Of a stretch of DNA of 64,000 nt, positions 47,137 through 57,655 are shown piece after piece. The stretch is from the NCBI GenBank assembly GCA_031835245.1, contig JAVKOQ010000036.1, positions 129,001 through 193,000 of the forward strand. The letters run 5' to 3'. Position 1 is the first letter of the stretch. Every line of letters begins with the position of its first letter. The position numbers and the translations under genes are program-made. Source of the stretch: Balamuthia mandrillaris (lineage: Eukaryota > Discosea > Longamoebia > Balamuthiidae). The notes beneath the pieces were generated by a model. It was not told the DNA's origin. It worked only from the letters and a program-made list of their open reading frames with translations, and ran no database searches.

Positions 47137-48831
47137 TTATTGACAAACACAACGCCATGTGCTGCTTTGGCCTCTTTCCTTTGCTGCTGGTGCTGGTGTT
47201 GGCACGGGTGGCTCAAAGAGACCTCTTTCCACCAAGAGAGGAGTCAACTCGGGAATGTAGGCAGGCCGTTGGCACGGCTCTAATCCCACAAAAGGATTCA
47301 GTGTTGCTTCTGCCAGCACCTTTACAGCCTCGTCCACGTTCTCTCCTGTCTTGGCACTGTTGTGTGGGAGAAAGAGTTAAGCAAGCAATGGCATAACCGC
47401 AAGAGAGACGGATAGAAACTGGAGGACCTAGTACGAATGTGAGCAAAGGCCTGCAACCTGACCGCCATTTCTTCAGCCATGGCATCACTCACTTGGCAAG
47501 CATCCTTCTCGTCGCACTTCAGCCCTATCAACATCCTTACTGCCAGTGAGGCGCGTGCAGCTTCTCCCATGGTTTCTAGAAACTGGTTCAGTCGTTCCAA
47601 CCATTGGTTGAGCTCCAGGAAGGAGGTGAGGTCCGTGCTGTCGTAGCAAAAGGCCACTCCATGCTTTCTCTTCAAAAGAAAGGTTGGTAGATTGCGCCAG
47701 CGTTCCGCACCTTCAAAAGAGCAGAGGGTCAATCGAAAATGGAAAAAGAAGAAGAACAAGCAGAAGAAGAAGAACAAGAAGAAGAACAAGAACAAGAAGA
47801 ACAAGAAGAACAAGAAGAACAAGAAGAAGAACAAGAACAAGAAGAAGAAGAAGAACAAGAGAAGAACAAGAAGACCAAGAAGAAGAACAAGAATAAGAAG
47901 AAGAAGAAGAACAAGAGAAGAAGAAGAAGAAGAAGAAGAAGAAGAACAAGAAGAACAAGAAGAACAACAAGAACAACAAGAAGAAGAACGGGAAGAACAA
48001 CAAGAAGAACAAGAACAAGAGCAACAACAACAACAACAAGAACAACAACAACAACAAGAAGAACAAGAAGAATGGCCTACCGCATGGCTCCCAAACCAAA
48101 ACCTACCAGGTAAGGTCAAGCAAGAGTCATCGCCAAAAAAAAAAAGTAAGCAATAACAACTTAGAATGAAGCAATAAAGAACGAACAAGCTCAAGGACAA
48201 ACAACGGGGAGAGAAGTCTTTAAACTACCTTGGCGTTTATCATGTCGTTGGCCAACTTCATTCTCTTCAACAGGAAGTCCAACCCGATGCCACAGTGGTA
48301 CCCTTCGCTAAACCTATCATAGCCAAAACGGTGCACAAACGAGGTCTTCCCCACTCCAGACGAGCCTTCACAACAAGCATCATCAGCCAAACGTCATCTC
48401 ACAGCGTTAGGGTTGGCGACAAAAGGCTAGTTACCGATCAAACTGAGGTTTATCAACAGCTGCTTGTTCTCCTCCTCGTCCTCCGCCTGTAGAGCATGCC
48501 GAGGCTCAGTGGGGTACTGGTAGGACGGACGGCGAGCCAGCCACTCGCTCACGCAACGTCGCATCCACCTCATGTAGCGCCTCTTCCACAAAGCGCCGTC
48601 TCCATTGGCTTCCTCCTCGTCCTGTGCCTGTTGCTCTTGCCAGGAGGGACAGCCCAAGGGCCTCCACAAGAGGTCTTCTCGGCTGACGGCCGCAAAGAGA
48701 CGGCAGACCTGGCTGACGGCACAAAGCTCCTCCATGCTTCCCAGGTGAGAAAAGATCTCCAACAGCATTTCCGGTGGCAGCACTTCCACCGTGCTCGCAG
48801 GCTGCTGCACCGCCGCAAGGAGGCGCAGCAT
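47137..48831 (-). CDS. F-box/Rab-like GTPase fusion, copy 5
   Basis: Five exons: 48831-48435, 48365-48229, a 22-base microexon 48102-48081, 47710-47428 and 47356-47137. The F-box reads LPPEMLLEIFSHLGSMEELC, linker WKRRYMRWMRRCVSEWLARR. The P-loop is LSLIG | SSGVGKTSFVHRF. The microexon VLVWEPCG joins to AERWRNLPTFLLKRKHG, so G3 is WEPCG with Glu for Asp. Then VAFCYDSTDLTSF, MLIGLKCD (Leu for Asn of NKxD) and SAKTGENVDEAV follow. The tail ends WRCVCQ. Copies 4 and 5 form a subfamily: ExxG, LKCD, the same phrase DEKDACQVSDAMAEEMA, and nearly identical F-box cores. Confidence 0.87.
47740..48080. repeat. Intronic (GAA/CAA)n microsatellite
   Basis: It fills intron 3 of F-box/GTPase copy 5, at the same intron position as the repeats in copies 3 and 4. 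It is composed of GAAGAACAA and CAACAA units. Confidence 0.93.
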
Positions 48832-48978
48832 GTTGTCCTCTTCAGCGTGTTGTTGCTTTCTCCTCGGAACTCAACCTCAACTTTTGTTTGTTTGCTGCGG
48901 ACCAACTTCTCATTTTCTTTCCATCAGAAGTTTCATGAGCTGAAACCGCACTTCTACTACTATACCAACCAACAATGA

Positions 48979-49019
<41 letters not shown>

Positions 49020-49257
49020 CAGAGACAGAGGAAACGGCGAAGAGAAACGAGTTACCAAACAAGAGAACGAGAAAGATAAGCAGAGAGCATTAAGTGAGGT
49101 ATGAGAAGGAGACGTCAGGGCGATAGCAGGACCGGCAGCCATTCATCCCCAGACGGTTGCTGTGTTGAAGTCATATTATTAATAAAGGAATAATTATTTT
49201 TTAAAAAAAATGAAAGAAAGAAGCGGTGGGCAAAGAAGAGGGAGAAGAAGAAGAAGA
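48832..49257. promoter_or_regulatory. Divergent region between F-box/GTPase copies 5 and 6
   Basis: A (GA)n tract lies at 48979-49018. An AT-rich stretch (AATAAAGGAATAATTATTTTT) at 49180-49205 precedes copy 6. No gene was seen. The GTCGAC element is absent, in contrast to many other promoters here. Confidence 0.4.
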
Positions 49258-49901
49258 ATGGCCTCGACAACCGGCACTACGAATGCTACTACTGCAACGC
49301 TGACTGCTCCTCCAAAGCAATTGACCTTGGGGCACATCCCTCCGGAACTATTGCTGGAGGTATTCTCGCACCTCCGCACCATGGAAGACCTCTGCTCGCT
49401 CGGTAGGGTCTGTCGTCTCTTTGCGAACCTCAGCAGAGCGGACTGTTTGTGGCGACCCTTGGGGTGTGCCTCTTGGCAACAAGAAGAAGATGAAAAGGAA
49501 GGGGATGAGAACTTTTGCTGGAAGCAACGGTACATGAGGTGGCTGAATGAGACGCTGCAGGAATGGAAGGCCCGTCGTCCTTTTCTTCAACAAGTGATAA
49601 GAAGAGATGCCGGAGGTCAAGAACAAGTACTTGAACAATATCAACTGCGTTTGAGCCTCGTTGGTAAGTTGGTTTGGAGTCATGACAAATAGCAATGCAG
49701 TTTACTCACTTCAAAAACAAGGACCACATGGCGCAGGCAAGTCATCCTTTCACCGTTGCTTTGAATATGACGACAGTTATATTACGGGTTCACCATATAA
49801 CTACACCACTTTTGAGTTGCAGGTAGCTGATGGTCATAATGCTAAGGTTCGTTGTTACTGTAACTTCAAAATGTAGGATAGGATAGGATAGGATAGGATA
49901 G

Positions 49902-49944
<43 letters not shown>

Positions 49945-50884
49945 AAAGAGAGAGAGAGAGAAGAGAGAAGAGGAGAGGAGAGGACAAAGCAAAACACATG
50001 CTATGTTGCAACTAATGTTATACTTGTTCAGATCTTGCTTTGGAACATCTGTGGTAATGTTTTACATTCGTTGTTTCTGAGTGATTCTTTTGCCTCTTGT
50101 TAACGTTGGTTTTTGTTTCTGTCCGTTCTTCTTTCTTCTTTCATTCTTTCTCTTCATTTTGCATGGTATCTTCTCAGGAGCAAAATTCATACGGAATTCG
50201 CCACCGATGCACTTAATGGCCAAGCACGGCTTACTCATTTGCTACGACAGCACCGACCTCGCCTCCTTCCAGGGGCTGGATGAATGGTTGGCCACTGCGA
50301 ACGAGAGCGCAGAAGTAAGTGAGAAGTACAGGCAAGTGGCAAGGTTGTTGGTTGCCTGCAAGTGCGATCAGCAGGAAGCATGTCAGGTTAGCGAGGAGAT
50401 GGCAGAAGAGATGGCCGCTAAATGGGGCGCTTTTGCCCACATTCGCACAAGGTTTTGCTCCTCTCGCTTCTTGTTTTCTTTATTCTCTGCTGGTTCTCTT
50501 CTGTTTGTTTTTGTTTTTGTTTCAACTTTCTTCTTCTCTTCTGCTTCTCTCGTCTTGTCATCTCCGGCTCTGCTGTTTTTGCTGCTCTGCTTTTATTGAT
50601 TATCTTTTGTTTCTCTGCTTCATTGCTTCTTAACTCTGGTTCATCATCGTTTTTCTTTGCAAAAAAAAAAAAAAAAAAAAAATAGCACTAAGACAAGAGA
50701 GAATGTGCAACAGGCCGTAAGAATGTTGGTTGAAGCCACTCTAGATCCGTTTGCTAGACTGCCACCAACCCAACGACCAAACTACATGCCTTCTCTGCAC
50801 AGCCTTAAAAAACCAGTTGGTAGTTCTGATCAGCGGCCGAATCACTCTCCGAAACCATCCAGTTCGCGATGCCTGTGTCAATAA
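49258..50884 (+). CDS. F-box/Rab-like GTPase fusion, copy 6
   Basis: Five exons: 49258-49663, 49722-49846, a 22-base microexon 50032-50053, 50178-50451 and 50686-50884. The F-box reads IPPELLLEVFSHLRTMEDLC and SLGRVCRLFANLSRADCLWR, linker WKQRYMRWLNETLQEWKARR. The P-loop is LSLVG | PHGAGKSSFHRCF. The microexon encodes ILLWNICG, so the DxxG Asp is Asn. Then AKFIRNSPPMHLMAKHG, LLICYDSTDLASF, LLVACKCD and STKTRENVQQAV follow. The tail ends SSRCLCQ. An earlier in-frame ATG at 49210 would add a Lys/Arg-rich leader. Copy 6 resembles copy 3 (VGRVCRLF, DQRP-type C-terminus), so the two form a third subgroup. Confidence 0.86.
49863..49985. repeat. Intronic (GGATA)n followed by (GA)n
   Basis: Intron 2 of F-box/GTPase copy 6. 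It has about six GGATA units, then GA runs. This is the one large intron whose sense strand is purine-rich, the reverse of the usual polarity here. Confidence 0.85.
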
Positions 50885-51034
50885 AAAAGTTCATGAGCTG
50901 CTATGAACCGAATCGAAGGCAGCTGCGTGGGTGTGCTTATTTATTGCTTGGATGAAACGAAGGAGGAGTGCAGGACCACGCGAGTTCCTCGCTTCGTTGA
51001 AACAAAATAAAACCAAAAATAACCAAAAAGAAGT

Positions 51035-51106
51035 GCCCCCAGCCGGGTTTGAACCAGCGACCTTTAGATCTTCAGTCTAACGCTCTACCAGCTGAGCTAT
51101 AGGGGC
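51035..51106 (-). tRNA. tRNA-Phe (anticodon GAA)
   Basis: On the minus strand a 72-base tRNA folds completely. The acceptor stem GCCCCTA pairs with TGGGGGC. The D arm is GCTC...GAGC. The anticodon arm TTAGA-CTGAAGA-TCTAA gives anticodon GAA. The T arm GCTGG-TTCAAAC-CCGGC carries the standard TTCAA. CCA is not encoded, as expected in a nuclear gene, and there is no intron. Confidence 0.95.
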
Positions 51107-51602
51107 TTGTTGTTGATAGAGGGAAGCAAAGTCGTGAATGGGAGCGGTCCATTCCCAGAGCGGGTCGCCGTTGCCCCGGTTTGCGAAAAGCAGACGCTGG
51201 GGTTTTTTTTGTTGTCGTGGTGAGGGTTGGCATTTGCACTAGGGGTTATATCAACACCTCCTGGTTCGCCTTTGCGTTTTTCACAAAACCATAGCGCGCG
51301 AGAACTATCATGCCACATGAGTTTGATTTTTTTTTTTTGATCTTTTTGGCGGTGTTTCCTCTTCTCGGGGGCGGTATTTTACTTCTCTCTCGTTCCCTTT
51401 CAACCTTTCAGGTCGTCACAAAAAGGATGTGTGTCGACACAAAAACAAGTGTCGACAGTTAATACAACTATTAACGGTCGACAAATACTTCACTTCTACG
51501 GTATTTATTGCCGAGACAGAGAGAAATAGTGCTTTCGGCCGTGAGGGAAAACAAGCAAGCAAAAAAAAAAATCTTTAAAGTTGTTGTTAAACAAGAAGCA
51601 AA
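51107..51602. promoter_or_regulatory. Upstream region of the single-lobe EF-hand gene with three GTCGAC sites
   Basis: Sites are TGTCGACA at 51432-51439 and 51450-51457 and GTCGACAAAT at 51477-51486, with GTCGTCACAAAAA at about 51411. They lie 115-190 bases before the ATG. No gene is evident in 51107-51400. Confidence 0.55.
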
Positions 51603-51994
51603 ATGGCGGTGAGTGTTTTATAAAAAAATTGGCAAAATAATAATCCTGAACCTTCTGACCATCTCATTTGATCACAGAACGAGGTGGAAAGATTACAAGA
51701 AGCATTTTACAATTTTGACGAAGACCAAGACGGCCTTCTTTCGATCACCGACCTTCGATTCATCGTGGAAAACAACGGCGAGCTTATGCCCGACGTTCGT
51801 TATCTCTCTCTACTGCTGCCTGCGTTTTTTTTTTGTTTTGGTTTTTAGTGTAGCGATCTCTTACTTTCTTTTGTTCTCTCTTTTTTGTTTTCAAAAAGGT
51901 GGAAGAGTTCTTGGCGGAAGCTATGCAATTCGATGTGGGCGGTGGCATGATTGACTACAAAGCCTTTGCGGCGATGATGATGAGCGAAGAGTAG
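51603..51994 (+). CDS. Single-lobe EF-hand protein, like amoebozoan myosin-I light chains
   Basis: Three exons: a 6-base first exon ATGGCG (51603-51608), 51678-51794 and 51899-51994. The product is only about 72 residues: MA | NEVERLQEAFYNFDEDQDGL, LSITDLRFIVENNGELMPD | VEEFLAEAMQFDVGGGMIDY, KAFAAMMMSEE. One canonical EF loop (DEDQDGLLSITD) is followed by a degenerate second one (DVGGGMIDYKAF). One calmodulin-like lobe of this length is known for the small class-I myosin light chains of Dictyostelium (MlcB type), and I infer a similar role. A truncated calmodulin-like protein is the alternative. Confidence 0.72.
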
Positions 51995-52224
51995 TCAAAC
52001 CCACCGTTCTTTCCCTTTTTTTTAAATATGTTTTTGCACAGCCGAACTCCTCTTCTTTCTGTATTTTTTATTCAGCCGTTTTAACACAGCTTTCTTTGCA
52101 GCATTTGTTTCTTTTTCCTCTTCATGCCATCTCTTCTCTCTTCTCTCTTGCGCGCCTTATGTGCTCTCCTTTCTCGCCTTGAAGCAACTCGCTCATAAGT
52201 GTGTAACCCTCCTTATTCGCTTTG
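51995..52224. other. Short convergent intergenic stretch
   Basis: It holds the 3' flanks of the EF-hand gene (+) and the AAA ATPase gene (-). T-rich, with no gene or element. Confidence 0.5.
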
Positions 52225-55165
52225 TTAAGCTTCATTTCGTTCCCGCCATCGCAGCAGCGAGGCAACAACCTCGGGCGTGACGGAGGGGGTGCTCTCTTGT
52301 AACGCTTCATCCACGTCCCCCCACTCTATCTTCTGATGATCCCTTTGCAGGGCAAGGAGGGCAGCTTTCCGGCAAACATTCTGCAAGTCAGCTCCGGTGA
52401 ACCCTTCCGTTCGCTCCACCACGGACGCCAAGTTATGGAGCACGCTAGGACAAACGCGCTCACCACTGCCGCCAAAGAACAATGAAAGAATGTTGGCGCG
52501 AGAAGAGGCATCTGGCGGGCCGACGTAGATGCAACGCTCGAACCGTCCGGGGCGAAGGAAGCTCTCGTCGATGGCTTCGGGGCAGTTGGTGGCGGCGATG
52601 ACGATCACTCGTGCGTCGGCTGCAGCGTATTGTTCCCTCCCTTTGGCCTTTCTGTCATGCGATTCACTGTTCATCATGTCCATTTCCAAAAGTAATTGGG
52701 AGATCATCTAAGGAAAGAAAAAAAGAGAAGGTTTAACTTGAGAAGACGAGAGAAAGGGAACGAGAGAGAACGAGAGAGAGAGAGAGAGAGAGAAAAACGA
52801 GAGAGAGAGAGAAGAAGGTAGCGAACCATTTTGGTGGAGGAACCACCAGAAGAGCGGCTGCCAAAGATGGCTTGAATTTCATCAAAGAAGAGGATGCAAG
52901 GACTGCTGGATTTGGCTTTACGAAAGATCTCTGCCAACATCTTCTCCGACTCTCCCACGTAGCTCTGCACTAGATCCACTATGTTTACTGGTAAAAAGTT
53001 GGCATGGCACTCGGAAGCTACCGCCGAGCAAAGCAACGTCTTTCCTGTCCCAGGTGGTCCGTATCTATAATTATTTTGAAAAAGCAATTAAGAACAGGAA
53101 AGAGGCAGAAGAAAGAGAAAAGCAGAGAAGCTTGGCAGAACGAGACAAGAGAGAAGCAGAGGAGAGAGAACAGTACAAAAGAATGCCAGTGGGAGGATCT
53201 ATGCCAAGTCGGAAATACGCATCTCGGCGTTCATAGGCCCAGGTCACAGCCTCTTGAAGCTGTTCCTTGGCTTCGTGCATTCCGCCAACGTCATTCCAGC
53301 TTACTCGAGGAATCGACGCAGCAAGTTTTCCCAAAGTAGACGGACGGTGTCGTTGGAGCACAATAGCGAAATCACTTTCCTCCACTGTCGCTTTCTTTCC
53401 GTTTTCCTTTGATTTTTGTCCAATGTCAGCCACCCAGAGAGAGAGAGAGAGAGAGAGAGAGAATTGTACCCAACACCGCTGAACGGCGTTTAAGACTGCG
53501 TCCGTGCAAACCGCTATCACATCTCCTCCTATCCATTGTCACTCATTAGATGGAAAAGAGCATAAACCTGCAGAGAAAAAAGATTATACCGGTGAAGCCA
53601 TGACACCTATCGCTGATGGTGTGGAGGGAAAGGCTCTGGCTGAGAGAAACGGGAACGCCTGCTGTTGAGGAAGAGCAATAACGTCGCATGCAACCTCTAA
53701 AGATAGTCCTCCGTTGCATTGGCGTAGGTATGTCCACTTCAATCTCATCCTATTTTAAGAAAGTGAGAAAACACACAAAAATACAGAATGTACATGACAG
53801 TGAGAGAGTGAAAGGAGAACCTCAAAATAGTTACGAACACGAGGATGAAGCTGCTTTAGCCGACTAGTAACAACGACCTACTCGTGAAGTCAGCATCATA
53901 GTGAACAAAAGATGAGAGAGAGAGAGAGAGTACCAAAAGAACAAGAGAGTTGGAGGATGCGAGCTCCTCAGCAAGAGATAGAAAAACAGAAGTGGCTTCG
54001 TGTGACGAGGCCTCCTCTTCTGCATCTGCAGCATCCATTTTTGGGAATATAATATCGGCATCATCCACTAATACTGTTTATTAAATGGCAATGTGAGAAC
54101 GAGCAGAAGAAAACGCGAGAGAAAGGAACAACACTAGAGAGAGATAGAGAGGAAGAGAGAGAGGAAGAGAGAGAGAGAGAGATGAAAGTACGAATGGAAG
54201 GCTGAAGCCTTCGAGCAAGTTCAAAATAGTGACGAAGAGCTGTTCCTTTGGGCTGTCCTGGAAAAGTAAGGGAGAGGGTGCCAGCAGAGACAGATATCAC
54301 TTCTGCATCTGCCCCCACAGCTAGACCGTGCACCATTGTTGTCTATTCGAATGCAAAAGATTGCGGAATTAGGAGGAAGAACAAGAAAGAGAGAGAAGGA
54401 AAAGCACCTTGCCAGTAGCAGGAGGGCCATGTAATAGGACGCCACGAGACTGTTGAAGGCCCCATTGCTTTGCTAACGACGGTTGCACGAGCGAATAACA
54501 TATTATCACTCTCAGCCTAGTTTGTGTTTGAAACATAAAATAATCAATTCGTTTGCTTCTTCATTTCGTACCAGAGTGAGAGAGAGAGAGAGAGAGAGAG
54601 AAGCGAAGGTAAGGAGTGTACATTTCTCGTGCCTCATTATCTTCCTCCTCCACTTTGTTGAGATCATCATCACTACTTTCGTTCTTTCGTTTCTCGTGTC
54701 CCGGTTGCGAATCCAAGCCGTTCTCATCATCTCTTTCTTCCTCTTCTGCTTCGTCTCTTTCATGCTTTTGCTTCTCCTGTCCGGGTAGTAAATCATCACC
54801 TTCTCCTTCTTCTTCATATCCATTTTCCTGTTTACAATATGGACGAAGCGAGACTAGACCAACATCTTCTGCAGCACGTTGTCGAAAGGAGTCCTCCTCC
54901 ACACTCCGAAACGTTACTGTGGTATCCTCGGTCACCGCTCCCCATTTTCTTAGCAGTCCATTCTCCTCTCCTCCTCGTGGCCTATAACAGCTGCATCGAA
55001 ACATTCCTCGTTCATTGCCGCCAAACGGCAAAGAGACTAGTTCTCCGTCTCTCAGCACTCTTTTCCTTTGCAGCAACCATCGAATCATTGACAACGAAGA
55101 GGAGGAGGAAGGAGCAGTTGCTGATGATAATGACGATAAAAGAGAGAAAGAAGAAGAAGAAGAAG

Positions 55166-55196
<31 letters not shown>

Positions 55197-55943
55197 GGGT
55201 GTGTTGTTGCTGTTGTTGTTCGAAGAGAGAGGAAAAGGGCCTGTCAAAGTGACCCGTTGCCACTCGCGAAGGAGAAACCCTGGTATCACCTTGGCCCTTG
55301 CTCTTATTCTCGTGTGCTTCGTGTTTGTATCGTTTTTGGCAGAGCAGAAGAAAAAAGAGAAGGGGGAGGAAGCGGAAGATGAAGAAGAAGAAGCGTGCAG
55401 AGGATGAGAAAGGTCTTCTTTTGTGGGTTGTAACAGCGTGACCTTTTCAGCCTCACTGCTTGTGTCCGGTGGTGAAGATGAAGCAAAAGCGGAAGGAGAA
55501 ACTTGCAAAGGAACCAAAAGGGTCTCTGCTTGTTCCTCGGCTTCTTGTTGGAGCAAAAGAAAGTCGTGGTGCGATCGGACCGGGCCATGCTGAAGCGCAA
55601 GAGCCTCCGGTAGCAACGCCACCGGTTGGTATGCTTCCCCGATGGCCCTCACACCGGCATCCTCCAAAGCGGAGCCGCTGCCATAAGCGAATTGCTTGAG
55701 CGAGGGAGATTGGCTTCCCTCTCGCGAAGGAGAGGAGTGAGAGAAGAAGGAAGAGGAGGCAGCACGAAAGGGACTGTTGTTGGCGCTTCTGGGTTTTTGT
55801 TGTTGCTGCTGCTGTTTCTTCTTCTTTAGGCGACGCTGCATGCGAGCCTCCCAACCGGGCTTGTCCTCCACGCGCACCCCCACCGCAAACCATCTCCCAT
55901 GGCTCTCTTCCATCTCTCTTCTCTCTCCTTTCACCTCAGTCAT
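52225..55943 (-). CDS. Tandem AAA+ ATPase, AFG2B (SPATA5L1)-like
   Basis: The start is MTEVKGERREMEESHGRWFA at 55943. A long N-terminal exon has Gln, Ser and acidic runs, with LLREWQRVTLTGPF and RVLRDGELVSLPFGG. D1: AKQWGLQQSRGVLLHGPPAT then GKTTMVHGLA, FELARRLQPSI, VDDADIIFPKMD, LHPRVRNYFEDEIEVDIPTP. D2: [133 protein letters not shown]. Walker A and B are intact in D2; D1 has VDDAD. The LRPGR-IYVGPPD part fits the AFG2 branch. PEX6-type peroxisomal ATPases are the main alternative. The C-terminus is LLRWRERNEA. Confidence 0.72.
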
Positions 55944-56169
55944 GACGACCTGAAAATAATTTCATGTCGACATGATCTAAACTGTGAACAAGGGACGCTG
56001 TTTCGTGTCGACTCGACAAAAAGAGGGGAAAGATTAGTTTAGGTTTGAAGGTCCGACCGTTGTTGTTCTTCTTAATCTTCTTCATCCTTCTTCTTCTTCC
56101 TCTTCTTCTTCTTCTTTAAAACAGGTAATTGGTGTCATCATTCGCGGCTTTGTGGGCATGGAAAACCAT
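55944..56169. promoter_or_regulatory. Promoter of the AFG2B-like gene
   Basis: TGTCGACA at 55965-55972, TGTCGACTCGACAAA at 56006, and CATGACGACC overlapping the start codon region at 55941. All three fit the recurring elements. A CTT-rich stretch follows at 56080-56115. Confidence 0.5.
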
Positions 56170-56529
56170 CTATTCAGCGTCCTCCATTTTGGCGCGCTTT
56201 CCCACGCCGGTGGCCAAGCTGAACATGGCATAAGCGGCCAGGCCAGCAGATACGTAACGAATGTATTTGAGTGCGTTCATTGTCTTAACGTCGGAGAGAC
56301 CGATGATGGTGGAAGTGCGACCCAAACCCTGGAAAACAAAGTCGAAAAAAAAAAGGGTCAAGGGGCAAAAAAAAAATAAATATGAGGAAGATTTGAAATT
56401 GTTAAAAAAAAATAAAATAAAAGATCTTACGGCTTGAATGTGGCTGAGGTGCAAATTGTTCTTCTGGAGTTTTGCTCTGGGGTAGCCCTCCGCGTTGAAG
56501 GTGGTGAGTGTCTTCAAAAAGTCGCCCAT
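56170..56529 (-). CDS. Small one-span membrane protein, unknown
   Basis: Two exons (56529-56431 and 56328-56170) encode about 85 residues: MGDFLKTLTTFNAEGYPRAK, NNLHLSHIQA | GLGRTSTIIGLSDV, YVSAGLAAYAMFSLATGVGK, ending RAKMEDAE. One hydrophobic segment (YIRYVSAGLAAYAMFSLA) lies in the C-terminal half. Size and layout resemble accessory subunits of mitochondrial respiratory or ATP synthase complexes, but I do not recognise a specific family. It shares a divergent promoter with the next gene. Confidence 0.6.
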   Translation of the reverse strand: MGDFLKTLTTFNAEGYPRAKLQKNNLHLSHIQAVRSFILFFFNNFKSSSYLFFFCPLTLFFFDFVFQGLGRTSTIIGLSDVKTMNALKYIRYVSAGLAAYAMFSLATGVGKRAKMEDAE

Positions 56530-56761
56530 TGTTTGCGCTATGCGTGTTGTGCACTTTGACTCTTGTTTTGCTCTTGTTTTTTTTTTTCCCCTTGCTACTT
56601 TTTTTTGTTCCCATGTCGACAACACCATATTTTGTCGACATTCGCCCTCAAGACCCCTCAGTCAAATCATGACGTCCCGAAAGGAGCAGTGATCAATCAA
56701 TTTCATGACGACACGAACAGAAAAAACTAAGAAAGAAAAGCGAAAGACAAGAGAAGGAGAG
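56530..56761. promoter_or_regulatory. Divergent promoter with two TGTCGACA and one TGACGACACG
   Basis: TGTCGACA lies at 56614-56621 and 56633-56640, only 11 bases apart, and TGACGACACG at 56706-56715. The ATG inside CATGACGACACG (56705) is probably the element and not the start codon of the plus-strand gene. Confidence 0.6.
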
Positions 56762-57526
56762 ATGTCGAAAGACCTTGTGCTGCAGCAGTTGCAGCACCTC
56801 GAAGAACAACACAAGAAACGGGAATGGGAGAGAAAGCGAAAGCAACAGAGCCTCCGCAAGAACGAGGAGGACGATTTTACGCTCTCTTCCTCCTCCTCCG
56901 AAGATGAGTCGGCGGAACAGAAGCGAACCACAGCCCAACAACAACAAGCGAACGCGGCAAGAGCGCGGCAACGAAAGAAGCAAAGGAGAGATAAACGAAA
57001 GACACACCCCGCGAAGAAGGTGTTCACCGTACGCGAAGAAGAAGGAACCATCACAAAGTATGGTTCCGTCGGGCTTATCGGTAAGCGATCCTGCTTTTTC
57101 GTTACTTCCTTCCCTCTCGCTCCCTCATCTTCTCTTCTCTCTCACTCTCTCACTCTCTCACTCTCTCTTCCGCTATTTCTTTCACTGCATATCTGACTGC
57201 ATAAAAATAGAGCAACTTCACAAAGAGAAGGCGCACAAGAACAAGGACAAAACGCGAAGCAACATGGCCTACCTCCGAAAGGATTTGCAATTCAAAGACC
57301 CTACCATCTCCACCGAAGAGGAAATCCAAAAGGTAACGTTGTTGCTTCGCCGACCTCTCGCTTTGTTCCCTCGTTCTTGGCTTCTGTTCTTCTCTTCATA
57401 TGTCACTCTCTCTCTCTCTCTCTCGTTCAGTTTTAAAAAAAAAAAAAAAAAGAGTCATTCATCTCATCCATTCTCCTCAACATACAGATTTTAGAACGGA
57501 GGCAGAAGGTCTTACGGAAGAAGTAG
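56762..57526 (+). CDS. Basic coiled-coil protein, unknown
   Basis: Three exons: 56762-57080, 57211-57332 and 57488-57526. The product of about 159 residues is MSKDLVLQQLQHLEEQHKKR, an acidic Ser patch (DDFTLSSSSSEDESAEQ), a very basic Arg/Lys helix (ARARQRKKQRRDKRKTHP), then TVREEEGTITKYGSVGLI | EQLHKEKAHKNKDK, SNMAYLRKDLQFKDPTISTE and ILERRQKVLRKK. Composition suggests a nuclear or nucleolar RNA-processing factor. The conserved-looking part is GTITKYGSVGLI to the end. Family not recognised. An in-frame ATG at 56705 is less likely to be the start. Confidence 0.6.
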
Positions 57527-57655
57527 CCCTATCTTCTTATCAACAAATAAACAAACAACGAAAACCTACAATACTAAACTTCAGTTCTTGTTCTTCTTGT
57601 TCTCTTTCTCTTCTTCTTCTTTCATTCTGTTTCTCATCGTTGTCAAACCATTTCT

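Noticed and set aside
47684-48200. Glu/Gln/Lys-rich and Ser/Cys-rich frames on both strands
   Set aside because: They are translations of a GAA/CAA intron repeat in copy 5.
49863-49900. Telomere-like or CRISPR-like array of GGATA
   Set aside because: Only about six short units without spacers, inside an intron. It is an ordinary microsatellite.
56705-56761. Start codon of the coiled-coil gene at 56705
   Set aside because: The ATG lies inside the recurring TGACGACACG element, and the ATG at 56762 gives a more normal N-terminus. Not fully excluded.
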